Below, piece after piece: positions 50,584 to 59,608 of a stretch of 64,000 nt of DNA. Source of the stretch: Gillisella vitis (GTDB taxonomy: Bacteria > Pseudomonadota > Alphaproteobacteria > Rhizobiales > Rhizobiaceae); assembly GCF_001541345.2 (NCBI RefSeq), contig NZ_LMVL02000001.1:434001-498000 (forward strand), given 5' to 3'. A model generated the notes under the pieces. That model had not been told where the DNA came from and searched no databases. It saw only the letters and a list, made by a program, of their open reading frames with translations. Numbering within the stretch: position 1 is the stretch's first letter; the number at the start of each line of letters is the position of its first letter. A program made the translations under genes and the position numbers.

Positions 50584-51873
50584 ATGTTCGATCTCATTAT
50601 CCGAAATGCCAACCTGCCAGATGGCCGCCAGGGTTTCGATATTGGCCTCTTTGGCAGGCGGATCACCGCCATCGAAAAGCGGCTTGATGCAGTCTGCGGC
50701 GAGGAGATCGATGCAACGGGCCGTCTCGTCAGCCCACCCTTTTGCGATCCGCATTTTCACATGGATGCAACGCTGTCACTTGGCATGCCGCGCATGAATG
50801 TATCAGGCACTTTGCTGGAAGGTATCGCGCTCTGGGGTGAACTGCGACCGCTGCTGACCAAGGAAGCGCTGGTTGAGCGCGCCCTGCGCTACTGCGATCT
50901 CGCCGTCTCCCAAGGCCTGCTGTATATCCGCAGCCATGTCGATACTTCCGACCCGAGACTGGTGACGGCAGAAGCCTTGATTGAGGTGCGCGAACGGGTG
51001 GCACCCTATATTCAATTACAGCTCGTGGCCTTCCCGCAGGATGGTTATTATCGTGCGGAAGGCGGCGTGGCCTCGCTCAACCGCGCACTGGATATGGGCA
51101 TCGACATCGTCGGCGGCATTCCGCACTTCGAGCGTACGATGGAGGAGGGACGGCTGTCGCTGGAGGCTCTCTGCCGTATTGCCGCTGAGCGGGGCCTGCC
51201 AGTCGATATCCATTGCGACGAGACCGACGACCCGATGTCACGCCATATCGAGACGCTGGCGGCAGAAACCATTCGCCATGGGCTGCAAGGCCGGGTGGCA
51301 GGATCGCATCTCACCTCCATGCATTCCATGGACAATTATTATGTCTCCAAGCTCATTCCGCTGATAGCGGAAGCGCAAATCAACGTCATACCCAACCCGC
51401 TCATCAACATCATGCTGCAAGGCCGCCACGACACCTATCCGAAACGCCGTGGCATGACGCGGGTGCGCGAACTGATGGCCGCAGGCCTGAATGTCTCCTT
51501 CGGTCAGGATTGCACCATGGATCCATGGTATTCAATGGGATCGGCCGACATGCTGGAGGTTGGTCACATGGCCATCCACGTCGCACAAATGGGCGGGCTG
51601 GATGACAAGAGACAGATTTTTGACGCGCTCACCGTCAATTCGGCAAAAACCATGGGTCTCGAAGGCTATGGTCTGGAGATCGGCTGCAAGGCCGATCTCA
51701 TCGTGTTGCAGGCCGCTGACGTGTTTGAGGCGCTGCGCCTCAAGCCATCACGCCTGTTTGTGGTCAAGGGTGGCAAAGTAATTTCCCGCACCGCGCCGCG
51801 CATCGGTGAGTTGTTTCTGGAGGGGCGCCCTGCGGAGATTGATAGTGGGCGTGATTACGTGCCGGTTTACTGA
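50584..51873 (+). CDS. Cytosine-deaminase-like amidohydrolase (CodA group)
   Basis: The 429-residue TIM-barrel amidohydrolase has DPHFHMDATLSLGMP (His57 and His59), VDIHCDETDDPMSRH, SHLTSMHSMD and FGQDCTMDPWYSMG. The layout is that of E. coli cytosine deaminase, including QGRHDTYPKRRGMTRVREL. In CodA the FGHDD motif gives the metal Asp and then Asp314, which contacts the substrate; here the second Asp is Cys, so the substrate may not be cytosine. Last gene of the plus operon; its stop overlaps the opposing gene by 7 nt. Confidence 0.83.
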   Translation: MFDLIIRNANLPDGRQGFDIGLFGRRITAIEKRLDAVCGEEIDATGRLVSPPFCDPHFHMDATLSLGMPRMNVSGTLLEGIALWGELRPLLTKEALVERALRYCDLAVSQGLLYIRSHVDTSDPRLVTAEALIEVRERVAPYIQLQLVAFPQDGYYRAEGGVASLNRALDMGIDIVGGIPHFERTMEEGRLSLEALCRIAAERGLPVDIHCDETDDPMSRHIETLAAETIRHGLQGRVAGSHLTSMHSMDNYYVSKLIPLIAEAQINVIPNPLINIMLQGRHDTYPKRRGMTRVRELMAAGLNVSFGQDCTMDPWYSMGSADMLEVGHMAIHVAQMGGLDDKRQIFDALTVNSAKTMGLEGYGLEIGCKADLIVLQAADVFEALRLKPSRLFVVKGGKVISRTAPRIGELFLEGRPAEIDSGRDYVPVY

Positions 51874-53474
51874 TCCGACATTGAATTATAGCGGTAACGA
51901 CGGTAGCCCTTACCCATGCCCAGCTGGCGCAGGCTGGATTCGAGATGCGGCAGCAGCGCCTCAACCGCCTGCCAGGCGTCCCGTTCCGCTGATGTTTCCG
52001 GGCGTGATAGAATGGCCTCGATTTCCGCCATGACAGCATCGCGGTCCACGGTTGTCACGCGGCCGCCATCGACGACCAGCCGCCCGCCAACGAAAACCTG
52101 TTCTATGGCATGACGCCCGCCGCGATGCAGCAGCGCTTCCACGGGTAGCGTGCGCGGGTTGATGGCTGGGCGGGCGATGCGGTCTTTGTCCATCAGCACG
52201 ATGTCGGCCTGCCAGCCGGGTTCGAGGCGTCCGGTAAAGCCACCAAACCCGGCAGAGGCCGCACCATGTTCGCTGGCCATTTGCAGCACGGCGCCCGCAT
52301 TCGGTCGGTCGTTCCAAAGGCCGGTTTCCCGGTGCAGTGCCCAGACCAGTTTCATTTCCAGTGTCATGTCGCGGTCGTCGGCAATATTCGACTGGTCGAT
52401 GCCGAGGGCCAGCGGAATGCCACGCCGCCGCATTTCGTTGACCGGCGCAATCCCGCTGCCGAGCCTGAGGCCGGAAGAGGCATTGTGGCAGATGGTGCAG
52501 CCGCAGGAGGCGATGATGTCGAGATCCTCGCCGCTCATCCAGTTGCCGTGGCCAAGCGTTACATTGGCATCGAGGCATTGCAGTTTTTGCAGATGCTGGA
52601 CGGCGCTGCGGCCATAAGTATGCCTGACAAATTCCGCCTGCCGCTCGGTTTCGAGAAGATGCATGTGGACATTTCCACCTGCCGCTTTAGCCGTCTCGAA
52701 AATCGTCTGCAAGGCATCATCGCTGCACCAGTGCAGATTGGCGGGCGCAAGATTCATGCGGATATGCTGTGGGCTACCCTTCATGAAACGGGCGCGCAGA
52801 TCGGTGTAGAATTCCATCAGCCGGGGGACAGGAATATCGGCATTGGCCAGTTGCGGCGCAATCCAGTCTCGCGCCTTGGCGGGCAGGCGGCTCAAGATAT
52901 CGGCATCCGGCTCGTAGGACAGAATATTGCGGTCGCGGATCATGAAGCAATAGCCGAGCCGCATGCCGATTTCGCCATAGGCTGAGACGGTTGCTTCTGC
53001 CGTCTGCATCCAGCTGTCCGGCGTGCCGGAAAAGCCGCTATGGATGTGCTGCACGGTGGTCGTGCCGCTTTCCAGCATTTCGATGGCTGAATAAAGCGTA
53101 TCCAGCCGTTGGTCGATGCGGCGCATGGCGCGAAATTGCGGCAGCCACAATTCCAGCGGCGCGAAAGGCACGCCCTGCATCAGCGGCGTCACACCGAAAT
53201 GGTGGTGCGCATTGACGAGGCCCGGCATGGCAATCATCCGGCGTGAGCCAAAGCGTGGCAGGTGGTCGTTGCCATAGCCCACCGCTTCCATCGGCCCGAT
53301 CTGGGCGATCATGCCTTTCTCGACGCGGATGCCGACATCGTGACGCATGGTCATTTTGCCATCCGCGCCAAGGCCAGTCAGCCCGGTGCCGGCCTCAAGG
53401 CCGGTCAGCACGGTGCCGGCCTCGATGATGCAATCTGCGCTGGGATAGTCCGGCATCGTAGTGGTTTGCGTCAT
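51867..53474 (-). CDS. TrzA/AtzB-type amidohydrolase (deaminase/dechlorinase family)
   Basis: The 535-residue member of the ATZ/TRZ and 8-oxoguanine deaminase group has the metal sites in VNAHHHFGV, VHMHLLETE and LGHGNWMSGEDL, and the terminal metal Asp in GIDQSNIADDRDM. Such enzymes hydrolyse C-N bonds on heterocycles (s-triazines, purines). A 27-bp tandem repeat near the N-terminus (53370-53423) gives EAGTVLTGL-EAGTGLTGL. Its start overlaps the upstream gene stop by 4 nt; last gene of the minus operon. Confidence 0.83.
   Translation of the reverse strand: MTQTTTMPDYPSADCIIEAGTVLTGLEAGTGLTGLGADGKMTMRHDVGIRVEKGMIAQIGPMEAVGYGNDHLPRFGSRRMIAMPGLVNAHHHFGVTPLMQGVPFAPLELWLPQFRAMRRIDQRLDTLYSAIEMLESGTTTVQHIHSGFSGTPDSWMQTAEATVSAYGEIGMRLGYCFMIRDRNILSYEPDADILSRLPAKARDWIAPQLANADIPVPRLMEFYTDLRARFMKGSPQHIRMNLAPANLHWCSDDALQTIFETAKAAGGNVHMHLLETERQAEFVRHTYGRSAVQHLQKLQCLDANVTLGHGNWMSGEDLDIIASCGCTICHNASSGLRLGSGIAPVNEMRRRGIPLALGIDQSNIADDRDMTLEMKLVWALHRETGLWNDRPNAGAVLQMASEHGAASAGFGGFTGRLEPGWQADIVLMDKDRIARPAINPRTLPVEALLHRGGRHAIEQVFVGGRLVVDGGRVTTVDRDAVMAEIEAILSRPETSAERDAWQAVEALLPHLESSLRQLGMGKGYRRYRYNSMSDQ
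53370..53423 (-). repeat. 27-bp tandem duplication in the amidohydrolase gene
   Basis: Two adjacent 27-bp copies (53370-53396 and 53397-53423) differ at two bases and add nine residues (EAGTxLTGL twice) to the N-terminal beta-sandwich. In-frame, so the protein stays intact. Confidence 0.8.
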
Positions 53475-54517
53475 ATCCGATAGTCTCCAATCAGCCCGAG
53501 ACGCCGCGCCGCGGCAACGCGATAGAGCGGGTCTGCATAGATCGTCATTTCCTGGGCTGCCGAATAGACAAGGCTGATGTCGTGTTCGTCATAGCTGCTG
53601 GCTGCCGCCGCAAAAATCTCTGGCCAATCCGGGGTGGGCAACGCACGCCAGCGGGAGATCTCCTCCTCCGGCGGCAGGGCTGGAAAGTCCAGTTCCCGCA
53701 TCAGCGCCGCAATCGCCTGCCAGAAGACCCGCAGCAGGGTATTCTGGGTTTTCGGGTCGCATGTGGGGCTGAGTAGGCGTATCCAATGCAGGCCGGTGAC
53801 CACATGCAGGGCGGCGAAATGCTGGGTGGCCGCAAATAAGCGGATGGCGACAGCGGCCATTTTTTCCATCGTATCAGAGCCGATCTCCAGCCAGTCTACA
53901 ACAGGAACAAAGTCGGGCAGGGCGGCAGCGTCACGCATGTTTTGCCACAGAAGATCATGTAGCGTCAGCGTGTGCATGGGGGCGATCAGCGTGACCCGGC
54001 GTAGCACCTCTGCTGGATCGTCGGTGACCGGGCTTGCGCCGGTCGCAGGCGGCAGTGCCAGATAGGTCGCCGCCCAATAGGCAAGCGCAATGGCGATATC
54101 ATCTTCGTTTTGGCGCAACACGCCATAGGCCGTGCGCATCAGGGCATGAAAGGCGCTTGCCGCCACGCCTGGTGCAAGATCCGGTAGATAGTGCTTGAGC
54201 GCTGCCTCTATCCCAAGCCGGGAGACTTCAGCGGAAAAAAACAATCGCAGATCCGGCTCCCGCTCCCGTTGGCCCAGCACAGAACGCCAGCTTGCTGCAT
54301 CGAGCGGCGTGGATGGCTGGCCGAAGGGCAGCAGTTTTTTATAGCTTTTATAATGGTCGAAAAACCGGCGCATCTGGGCAGGTGTGCCGCCAATTTCGGC
54401 CAGGGCGCAGAGCACCATGGGGGCGTGGTTGGCGAAGGTGCCGGTAAATTCCGATCCCCAGGCGGGCATTTCGGCGAGCAGTGCCTCGACCGCCGCTGCT
54501 TTGGCTGGCGCCATCAT
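53471..54517 (-). CDS. Questin-oxidase-like (DUF4243) protein
   Basis: The 348-residue helical protein has the family features FANHAPMVLCALAEIGGTPAQMRRFFDHY, AFHALMRTAYGV and ALHVVTGLHWIRLL. In fungi, relatives (AflY, questin oxidase) carry out Baeyer-Villiger-like ring oxidations. ATG 54517 is chosen because GAGGAG lies 6 nt upstream; the frame also opens from a GTG at 54538. It follows the creatininase gene by 14 nt and overlaps the amidohydrolase start. The true reaction is unknown. Confidence 0.72.
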   Translation of the reverse strand: MMAPAKAAAVEALLAEMPAWGSEFTGTFANHAPMVLCALAEIGGTPAQMRRFFDHYKSYKKLLPFGQPSTPLDAASWRSVLGQREREPDLRLFFSAEVSRLGIEAALKHYLPDLAPGVAASAFHALMRTAYGVLRQNEDDIAIALAYWAATYLALPPATGASPVTDDPAEVLRRVTLIAPMHTLTLHDLLWQNMRDAAALPDFVPVVDWLEIGSDTMEKMAAVAIRLFAATQHFAALHVVTGLHWIRLLSPTCDPKTQNTLLRVFWQAIAALMRELDFPALPPEEEISRWRALPTPDWPEIFAAAASSYDEHDISLVYSAAQEMTIYADPLYRVAAARRLGLIGDYRI

Positions 54518-54531
54518 GGTGTTCTCCTCGC

Positions 54532-55350
54532 TCAGCACGGGTTCGAAAAGCGCGTCTGCGATGTCAGTTGCGAAAGATCGAAGGCCTGGGTCGCGGCAAT
54601 CAGGCTGACAAGTCCATCGGCGGCGCGATCAAGCACGATCTGGCCCTTCTGCGCGGTTGCATTGGCGGCATTGCCGCAGACGCCCGCCGGATGCAGATCC
54701 TGGGCCTGCCAGCCGAAACCAACGGCACCTTCTGCCGTTAGCATGCTACCGGCCTCGGCAATCGCCACCGTCAGGGGGATGAAATCCTCGGCTTTGTCCA
54801 TGGCCACCCGCTCCGGCGCAATTGCCAGCATCATGCTGGTTTCGATGTCGCCGCCATGGATGCCGTGATCGATTTCCGCGCGCGAAAACAGATCCTCCAC
54901 CGGGGCGATGCGGAACCAGGAACAGGAAACCGCCAGCATGCCAAGCTCGATGCGAATATCGCGGCACACGATGTCCATCAGTGCCATCTGGCCGCCATGG
55001 GAATTGAACAGGATCAACTTCGCAGCACCCGCACGCTTGACGCTGCGGGCCACATCCAGCCAGACGTGCCGCAGCGTTTCGCCGGAGATTGCCAGCGTGC
55101 CGGGGAAGGCGATGTGCTCGTCGGATTTCCCCACCGTCATGGGCGGCAGGAACAGGACGTCGGTGTCCGGCTGCAAGCGTTCCACCGTGCGCCGGATGAT
55201 CTCTGCATTGATGGCCGCATCGACATCGACGGGCAGATGCGGGCCGTGCTGCTCGACAGCGGCGATGGGAAGCACCACGACGGTTTTTGAGAAATCACGT
55301 TCGGCAAAGGCTTGGGTTGAATGATCCACCCAGTAGAAAGACCTGATCAT
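54532..55350 (-). CDS. Creatininase-family amidohydrolase
   Basis: The 272-residue protein contains AAVEQHGPHLPVDVD (Glu33, His35, Asp44 region), FNSHGGQ and HGGDIETSMMLAI, the metal-ligand motifs of creatininase. The family opens cyclic amides (creatinine, dihydro-imidazoles, formamide-pyrimidines). The ATG at 55350 overlaps the flavoprotein stop as ATGA. Its position after a monooxygenase suggests opening of an oxidised heterocycle. Confidence 0.85.
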   Translation of the reverse strand: MIRSFYWVDHSTQAFAERDFSKTVVVLPIAAVEQHGPHLPVDVDAAINAEIIRRTVERLQPDTDVLFLPPMTVGKSDEHIAFPGTLAISGETLRHVWLDVARSVKRAGAAKLILFNSHGGQMALMDIVCRDIRIELGMLAVSCSWFRIAPVEDLFSRAEIDHGIHGGDIETSMMLAIAPERVAMDKAEDFIPLTVAIAEAGSMLTAEGAVGFGWQAQDLHPAGVCGNAANATAQKGQIVLDRAADGLVSLIAATQAFDLSQLTSQTRFSNPC

Positions 55351-56828
55351 GATGCTTTTTCCATCATCCGTGCCGCATTTCGGGCAGCAATATCAGCTTC
55401 GAAATCATCGCTGACCGGCAGGTCCTGCGAGCGATAGGCCTCCAGCCCCGGCAGGATGGCCTGTTCCTGATCCAGCAGCAGCCGGCGCTCGATGCCGCGC
55501 ACCACCCTTGGCAAAGCGTAGCGATGGCCGCTGATTGAGGTGGAATGCGGGCCATGGCTGATGAAACTTGCGCTGTTGAAGGCAAAGACCCGGCTGACCC
55601 AGCCGTCTTCTGGTGCCTTCGGTAGGAACGCATAATAGGGGTCGAGATAGGGCAATTGCGACAGCCGCGCGTCTTCCTCTCCGGCTGAAGGCGTGAAATG
55701 TTCACCCCAAAGCGCAACCTTTGGAGCCAGCGTTTTCAATTCCGGGCGCGCTGAGAGATCGACATCCATGCCGGTGGCCAGCAACAGGTGATCGAAGACC
55801 AGCACGCCATCGGGCGTTTTCACCGACACCGCGCCGTCCTTTTCACGCACCTCCAGCCACGGTGTGGCGGGGCGCAGGGTAAAGCCCGGTAGGGCCATTG
55901 CCGTCTCAAAGGCACGAACCGGGGGCGGCTGGTCGGTGCTGCGGAAAAACCGGGCGATTTGCCAGCGAGTATGGTCGGACAGCCCGCCGAAACCACTGAG
56001 AAGCGGCGGTGCTTCCAAAGCGCGGTGCGGATTGGTGCGCGGCAGACGTGTCCGGCGAAAGCAGAGATCGACCGAGGCAGCACCGCTGTTCAGCGCGGTG
56101 ACGGCATTGTCGAAGGCCGAGGCACCGTGACCGAGAATGCCGATCCGCTTGCCTTTCAAGCGATGGAAATCCACCGGTCCGTTGGTATGGTTATAGAACT
56201 CTGTTGGCAAAGCGTCTGAAATGAAGTGCGGCACTCGCCATGCGCCTGCGCCATCAAAGCCGGTGGCCAGAACCACGGCCCGCGCCAGATGGCGCTCGAC
56301 ATGTCCTTGCCGCAGAGTGGTGACGGCCATCAGGTCGCCTTCGGGCGCCACATCCGTAACGCTGGTCTCATTGGTAATGGCAATGTCGAAAACCTCGGCA
56401 TACCAGTCCAGATAGGCCTTCCAATCGGTGCGGGGGATGCGGCCCAGCGCCTGCCAAGCCTCAATGCCATAGCGGGTTTCGAACCAGCGGCGCACCGAGA
56501 GATTGGCGACGTTGAATTCGTTGCCGACCGCCGTTTTTGGGGTGCGCAATTCTTCCATGCGGGCAAAGGTGGTCCATGGCCCTTCCGCACCAGCCGGAGC
56601 GCTGTCGAACAGACGGACCTGCTGGACCCCATCCCATTTCAGCGCCGCCGCAATGGTGATCGCCGATTGTCCCCCACCAACGATGGCGACATCGCAGACG
56701 GATGGGGCCGAGTCTGGCAGTGGCGCAAGCCAGGGAGCTGCCGGATAGGCGAGGGCAGTAAGATCGGCCCTTGCAGCGTCCTTTAAACGGGAAAGAGCTG
56801 CGACGGCGTCGGGGAGAGGGTCAAGCAT
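55347..56828 (-). CDS. Flavin-containing monooxygenase-like FAD/NAD(P)-binding protein
   Basis: The 493-residue protein has an FAD site (DVAIVGGGQSAITIAAAL near 50) and a second dinucleotide site (GKRIGILGHGASAFDNAVTAL near 225) for NAD(P)H, an arrangement like FMO-type N- or Baeyer-Villiger oxygenases. The start is ATG 56828 inside the last codons of the upstream permease (8-nt overlap, ATGCTTGA); the longer open frame to 56888 is rejected. It is coupled to the permease upstream and creatininase downstream, so it probably oxidises the imported compound. Confidence 0.82.
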   Translation of the reverse strand: MLDPLPDAVAALSRLKDAARADLTALAYPAAPWLAPLPDSAPSVCDVAIVGGGQSAITIAAALKWDGVQQVRLFDSAPAGAEGPWTTFARMEELRTPKTAVGNEFNVANLSVRRWFETRYGIEAWQALGRIPRTDWKAYLDWYAEVFDIAITNETSVTDVAPEGDLMAVTTLRQGHVERHLARAVVLATGFDGAGAWRVPHFISDALPTEFYNHTNGPVDFHRLKGKRIGILGHGASAFDNAVTALNSGAASVDLCFRRTRLPRTNPHRALEAPPLLSGFGGLSDHTRWQIARFFRSTDQPPPVRAFETAMALPGFTLRPATPWLEVREKDGAVSVKTPDGVLVFDHLLLATGMDVDLSARPELKTLAPKVALWGEHFTPSAGEEDARLSQLPYLDPYYAFLPKAPEDGWVSRVFAFNSASFISHGPHSTSISGHRYALPRVVRGIERRLLLDQEQAILPGLEAYRSQDLPVSDDFEADIAARNAARMMEKAS

Positions 56829-57618
56829 GGTCTGAGGGTCCTGAAACACTATGTTTGTGCCGGTTGCGGCGATAAAGCTCGCTGGCAATGACGATCAAGG
56901 CTGTCAGCATAAGTACCACCACCTGCATGGCATTGAGGTCGGGCTTCAGCTCACGCCGGAATTGCGAGGCGATAATCAGCGACAGCGGCTGGGTGCGACC
57001 GGCGAGAAACATCGAGATGGTCAGATCGGCCAGCGACAGGATGACACCGATGGAATAGGCAGCACCAATGGCGCCTTTCAGCTGCGGCAGCACGATGCGG
57101 CGAAAGCTTTGCCAGGGGGTAGCCCCCAGATCACGGGCGGCATCTTCCAGCCGTTTGTCGAGGCGGATGACGGTGGCGGCAATAATGGTGGTGGCAAATG
57201 GGATGGCGATCAATGTTTGCGCGGCGATCAGTGCACCGGCCCCGCGTCCCAGCCCCATCCAGTTCATCAGCATGGCCTGGGCAATCGACAGCACCGTTTT
57301 CGGCACCAGAAACGGCAGCACGATCAGAAAAATGAAGACCGGACGAAGGGCGAGCCTGGGCGAAGCAAGTGCCAAAGCTGCGCAAAGTCCGATCAAGGCC
57401 GCCAGGATGCCGACCGGCTGTGAGATCAGGAAACTGGTCAGGAAGCCATTGAGAAAGGTCGCATTGCCGAACAGGTCTTCGTACCAGGAAAGTGTGAAGC
57501 CGCTTAAGGGAAAGGCCATCAGGCTGGATGCATTGAAGGAAAACAGCGCCAGAACGATGATCGGCAGATAGAAGAAGCCGACGCCGAGGCCAAGAGTCAG
57601 TGAGATCCGCCGGTTCAT
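56821..57618 (-). CDS. Pot-type ABC transporter permease (PotC-like)
   Basis: The 265-residue permease has six helices and the coupling loop EDAARDLGATPWQSFRRIVLP typical of the spermidine/putrescine family. ATGA overlap with the previous permease. Confidence 0.9.
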   Translation of the reverse strand: MNRRISLTLGLGVGFFYLPIIVLALFSFNASSLMAFPLSGFTLSWYEDLFGNATFLNGFLTSFLISQPVGILAALIGLCAALALASPRLALRPVFIFLIVLPFLVPKTVLSIAQAMLMNWMGLGRGAGALIAAQTLIAIPFATTIIAATVIRLDKRLEDAARDLGATPWQSFRRIVLPQLKGAIGAAYSIGVILSLADLTISMFLAGRTQPLSLIIASQFRRELKPDLNAMQVVVLMLTALIVIASELYRRNRHKHSVSGPSDHA

Positions 57619-58493
57619 TTCAATCCCCCCTGAAGAACAGCCCGCGCGCCTTTCAGTCGCAGCAGCAGCCAGGCCATAGCGCTTGCCGTTGCAAACAGCG
57701 CAATCAGCAGGCTCAGCGCTAAGGCCGAGGCGAGCGGCCAGTCGAAAGCTGTGCCAAACAGGTTGTCGATCATCGCCATCGGTGTGGTGCCGGATGTGCC
57801 GCCCAGCAGGCTTGGGGTCATCATGTCACCGGCGGCCAGCGCAAAGACTGCCAACAGCCCGACGGCAAGACCCGGCACCGTCAGCGGGAAAATCACCCTT
57901 GTGAAGGCATCGAGCGGTCTGGCACCGAGATCGCGGGCCGCTTCGATCAAGCGCCGGTCAATCAATTCCGTCGAAATCCAGATTGGTAATACCATAAAGG
58001 GTAGGCAATTGTAGAGAAGGACGAGATGGGTGGTGAAGGGGGAAAACAACAGGAACTTGACGGGCTGATCGACCAGACCAAGCCATTTCAGCACGGCATT
58101 GACCAGCCCTTCCGAGCCGAGAACCACCCGCCAGGCATAGATGCGGACGATTTCGCCGGTATAAAGCGGCGTCAGCAATACGATCTGGGCAATCCCCTTC
58201 CAGGCGATAGGCAGGCGGGAGATGGCGAGCGCGATGGGATAACCGAGCAATGCCGCCAGAAGGGCGGTGACCAGTCCTGATAGAACCGCCTTGCCGATCA
58301 ACAGGGCAAAGACCGGATTGGATATCATCTGGCTCCAACTGTGCAGGGAGAGGTCCGGCACCATGACGAAGGCATCCAGATCCACCGTGAACAGGCTGAA
58401 GGCCATTAGCAGCATCAGCGGCAACAGACAGCCCAGGACCAGCAGCAGCGAGACGGGAAGCGCCAGATGGGCGCGGCTGAGAGCGAGCGTCAT
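57615..58493 (-). CDS. Pot-type ABC transporter permease (PotB-like)
   Basis: The 292-residue permease has the coupling loop EAARDLGARPLDAFTRVIFPLTVPG near residue 200. ATG 58493 overlaps the ATPase stop as ATGA; a longer frame to 58517 is not needed. Confidence 0.9.
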   Translation of the reverse strand: MTLALSRAHLALPVSLLLVLGCLLPLMLLMAFSLFTVDLDAFVMVPDLSLHSWSQMISNPVFALLIGKAVLSGLVTALLAALLGYPIALAISRLPIAWKGIAQIVLLTPLYTGEIVRIYAWRVVLGSEGLVNAVLKWLGLVDQPVKFLLFSPFTTHLVLLYNCLPFMVLPIWISTELIDRRLIEAARDLGARPLDAFTRVIFPLTVPGLAVGLLAVFALAAGDMMTPSLLGGTSGTTPMAMIDNLFGTAFDWPLASALALSLLIALFATASAMAWLLLRLKGARAVLQGGLK

Positions 58494-59605
58494 GATGCAA
58501 GCCTCGTGATGAAGCATGAAGCAGTGTCGAGCGCCATCGCGATTGTCGAGCCCGGTTCCGCTGGTCGGTCAGCCATCAGCCGCACGGTTACGCCTGATAT
58601 GTCCGCCTCGATCAGGTAACGGTCGCCCTTGAAGACGGCATGCCGGACTTTCCCCGTGAGAGCGAGAGTTGGTGCAGCATGTCCATCCGTTGCGCCAAGC
58701 CGCAAATGTTCCGGCCGGATGACCAGGGCTGCGCGTTCGCCTTTCGCAAGACCATGGATGGCCGGGGCGGTGATGGTTCCAAGCGGCGTCCCGATGGTTG
58801 CCGTCTCCGTATCAAGCGCCAGGATCTCGCCCTCCACCAGGCTCGCCGAGCCGATAAAATCTGCCACGAACGTGTCGGCGGGTCTCGCATATAGCGTCAC
58901 GGGGTCGGCTTTCTGGGCGATGCGGCCCTTGTTCATCACCACGACGATATCCGACAGCGCAAACGCTTCTTCCTGGTCATGGGTGACATAGACGAAAGCA
59001 ATGCCGAGGCGCCGTTGCAGGTCTTTCAACTCGATCTGCAAATGCCCGCGCATCTTGCGATCCAGTGCCGAAAGCGGTTCATCAAGCAACAACAGATGCG
59101 GCTCGGCAATGATGGCACGCGCCACCGCCACCCGCTGCTGCTGGCCACCGGACAGCTGATGCGGATAGCGGCTGGTAAATTCCCCCATGTGCACGGCGTC
59201 CAGCGCCCGCTTCACCCGCGGTGCCGGGTCCTGCGCGCCACGGCGCAGGGTGAGCGAAAAAGCAACATTCTCAAACACGGTCAGATGCGGGAACAGCGCA
59301 TAATTCTGGAACACCGTATTGACCGGTCGCCGTTCCGGCGGCACGCCCGTGAGTGAGCGACCGTCGAGAACCAGCGATCCGGCATCCGGGGCCTCAAAAC
59401 CGCCGATCATCCGCAGGATCGTCGTCTTTCCGCAGCCGGAGGGGCCGAGAAAGGTGGTGAAGGCGCGCTCTGGAATCTCCAGATCCACGCCATCGACCGC
59501 ACGGTTGCGGCCATAGGACTTGACGAGGCCTCTTGCGGACAAGAGCATCGGCAAACCGGTTCCGACGTTTTGGTCGCCTGCTGTCGTATCCCATGCCTGC
59601 GTCAT
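58490..59605 (-). CDS. Pot-type ABC transporter ATP-binding protein (PotA-like)
   Basis: The 371-residue ATPase has Walker A GPSGCGKTT, Q-loop VFQNYALFPHLTV, signature LSGGQQQRVAVARAI, Walker B LLLLDEPLSAL and a C-terminal TOBE-like domain. Begins 3 nt after the substrate-binding protein stop. Confidence 0.93.
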   Translation of the reverse strand: MTQAWDTTAGDQNVGTGLPMLLSARGLVKSYGRNRAVDGVDLEIPERAFTTFLGPSGCGKTTILRMIGGFEAPDAGSLVLDGRSLTGVPPERRPVNTVFQNYALFPHLTVFENVAFSLTLRRGAQDPAPRVKRALDAVHMGEFTSRYPHQLSGGQQQRVAVARAIIAEPHLLLLDEPLSALDRKMRGHLQIELKDLQRRLGIAFVYVTHDQEEAFALSDIVVVMNKGRIAQKADPVTLYARPADTFVADFIGSASLVEGEILALDTETATIGTPLGTITAPAIHGLAKGERAALVIRPEHLRLGATDGHAAPTLALTGKVRHAVFKGDRYLIEADISGVTVRLMADRPAEPGSTIAMALDTASCFITRLAS

Positions 59606-59608
59606 GCT

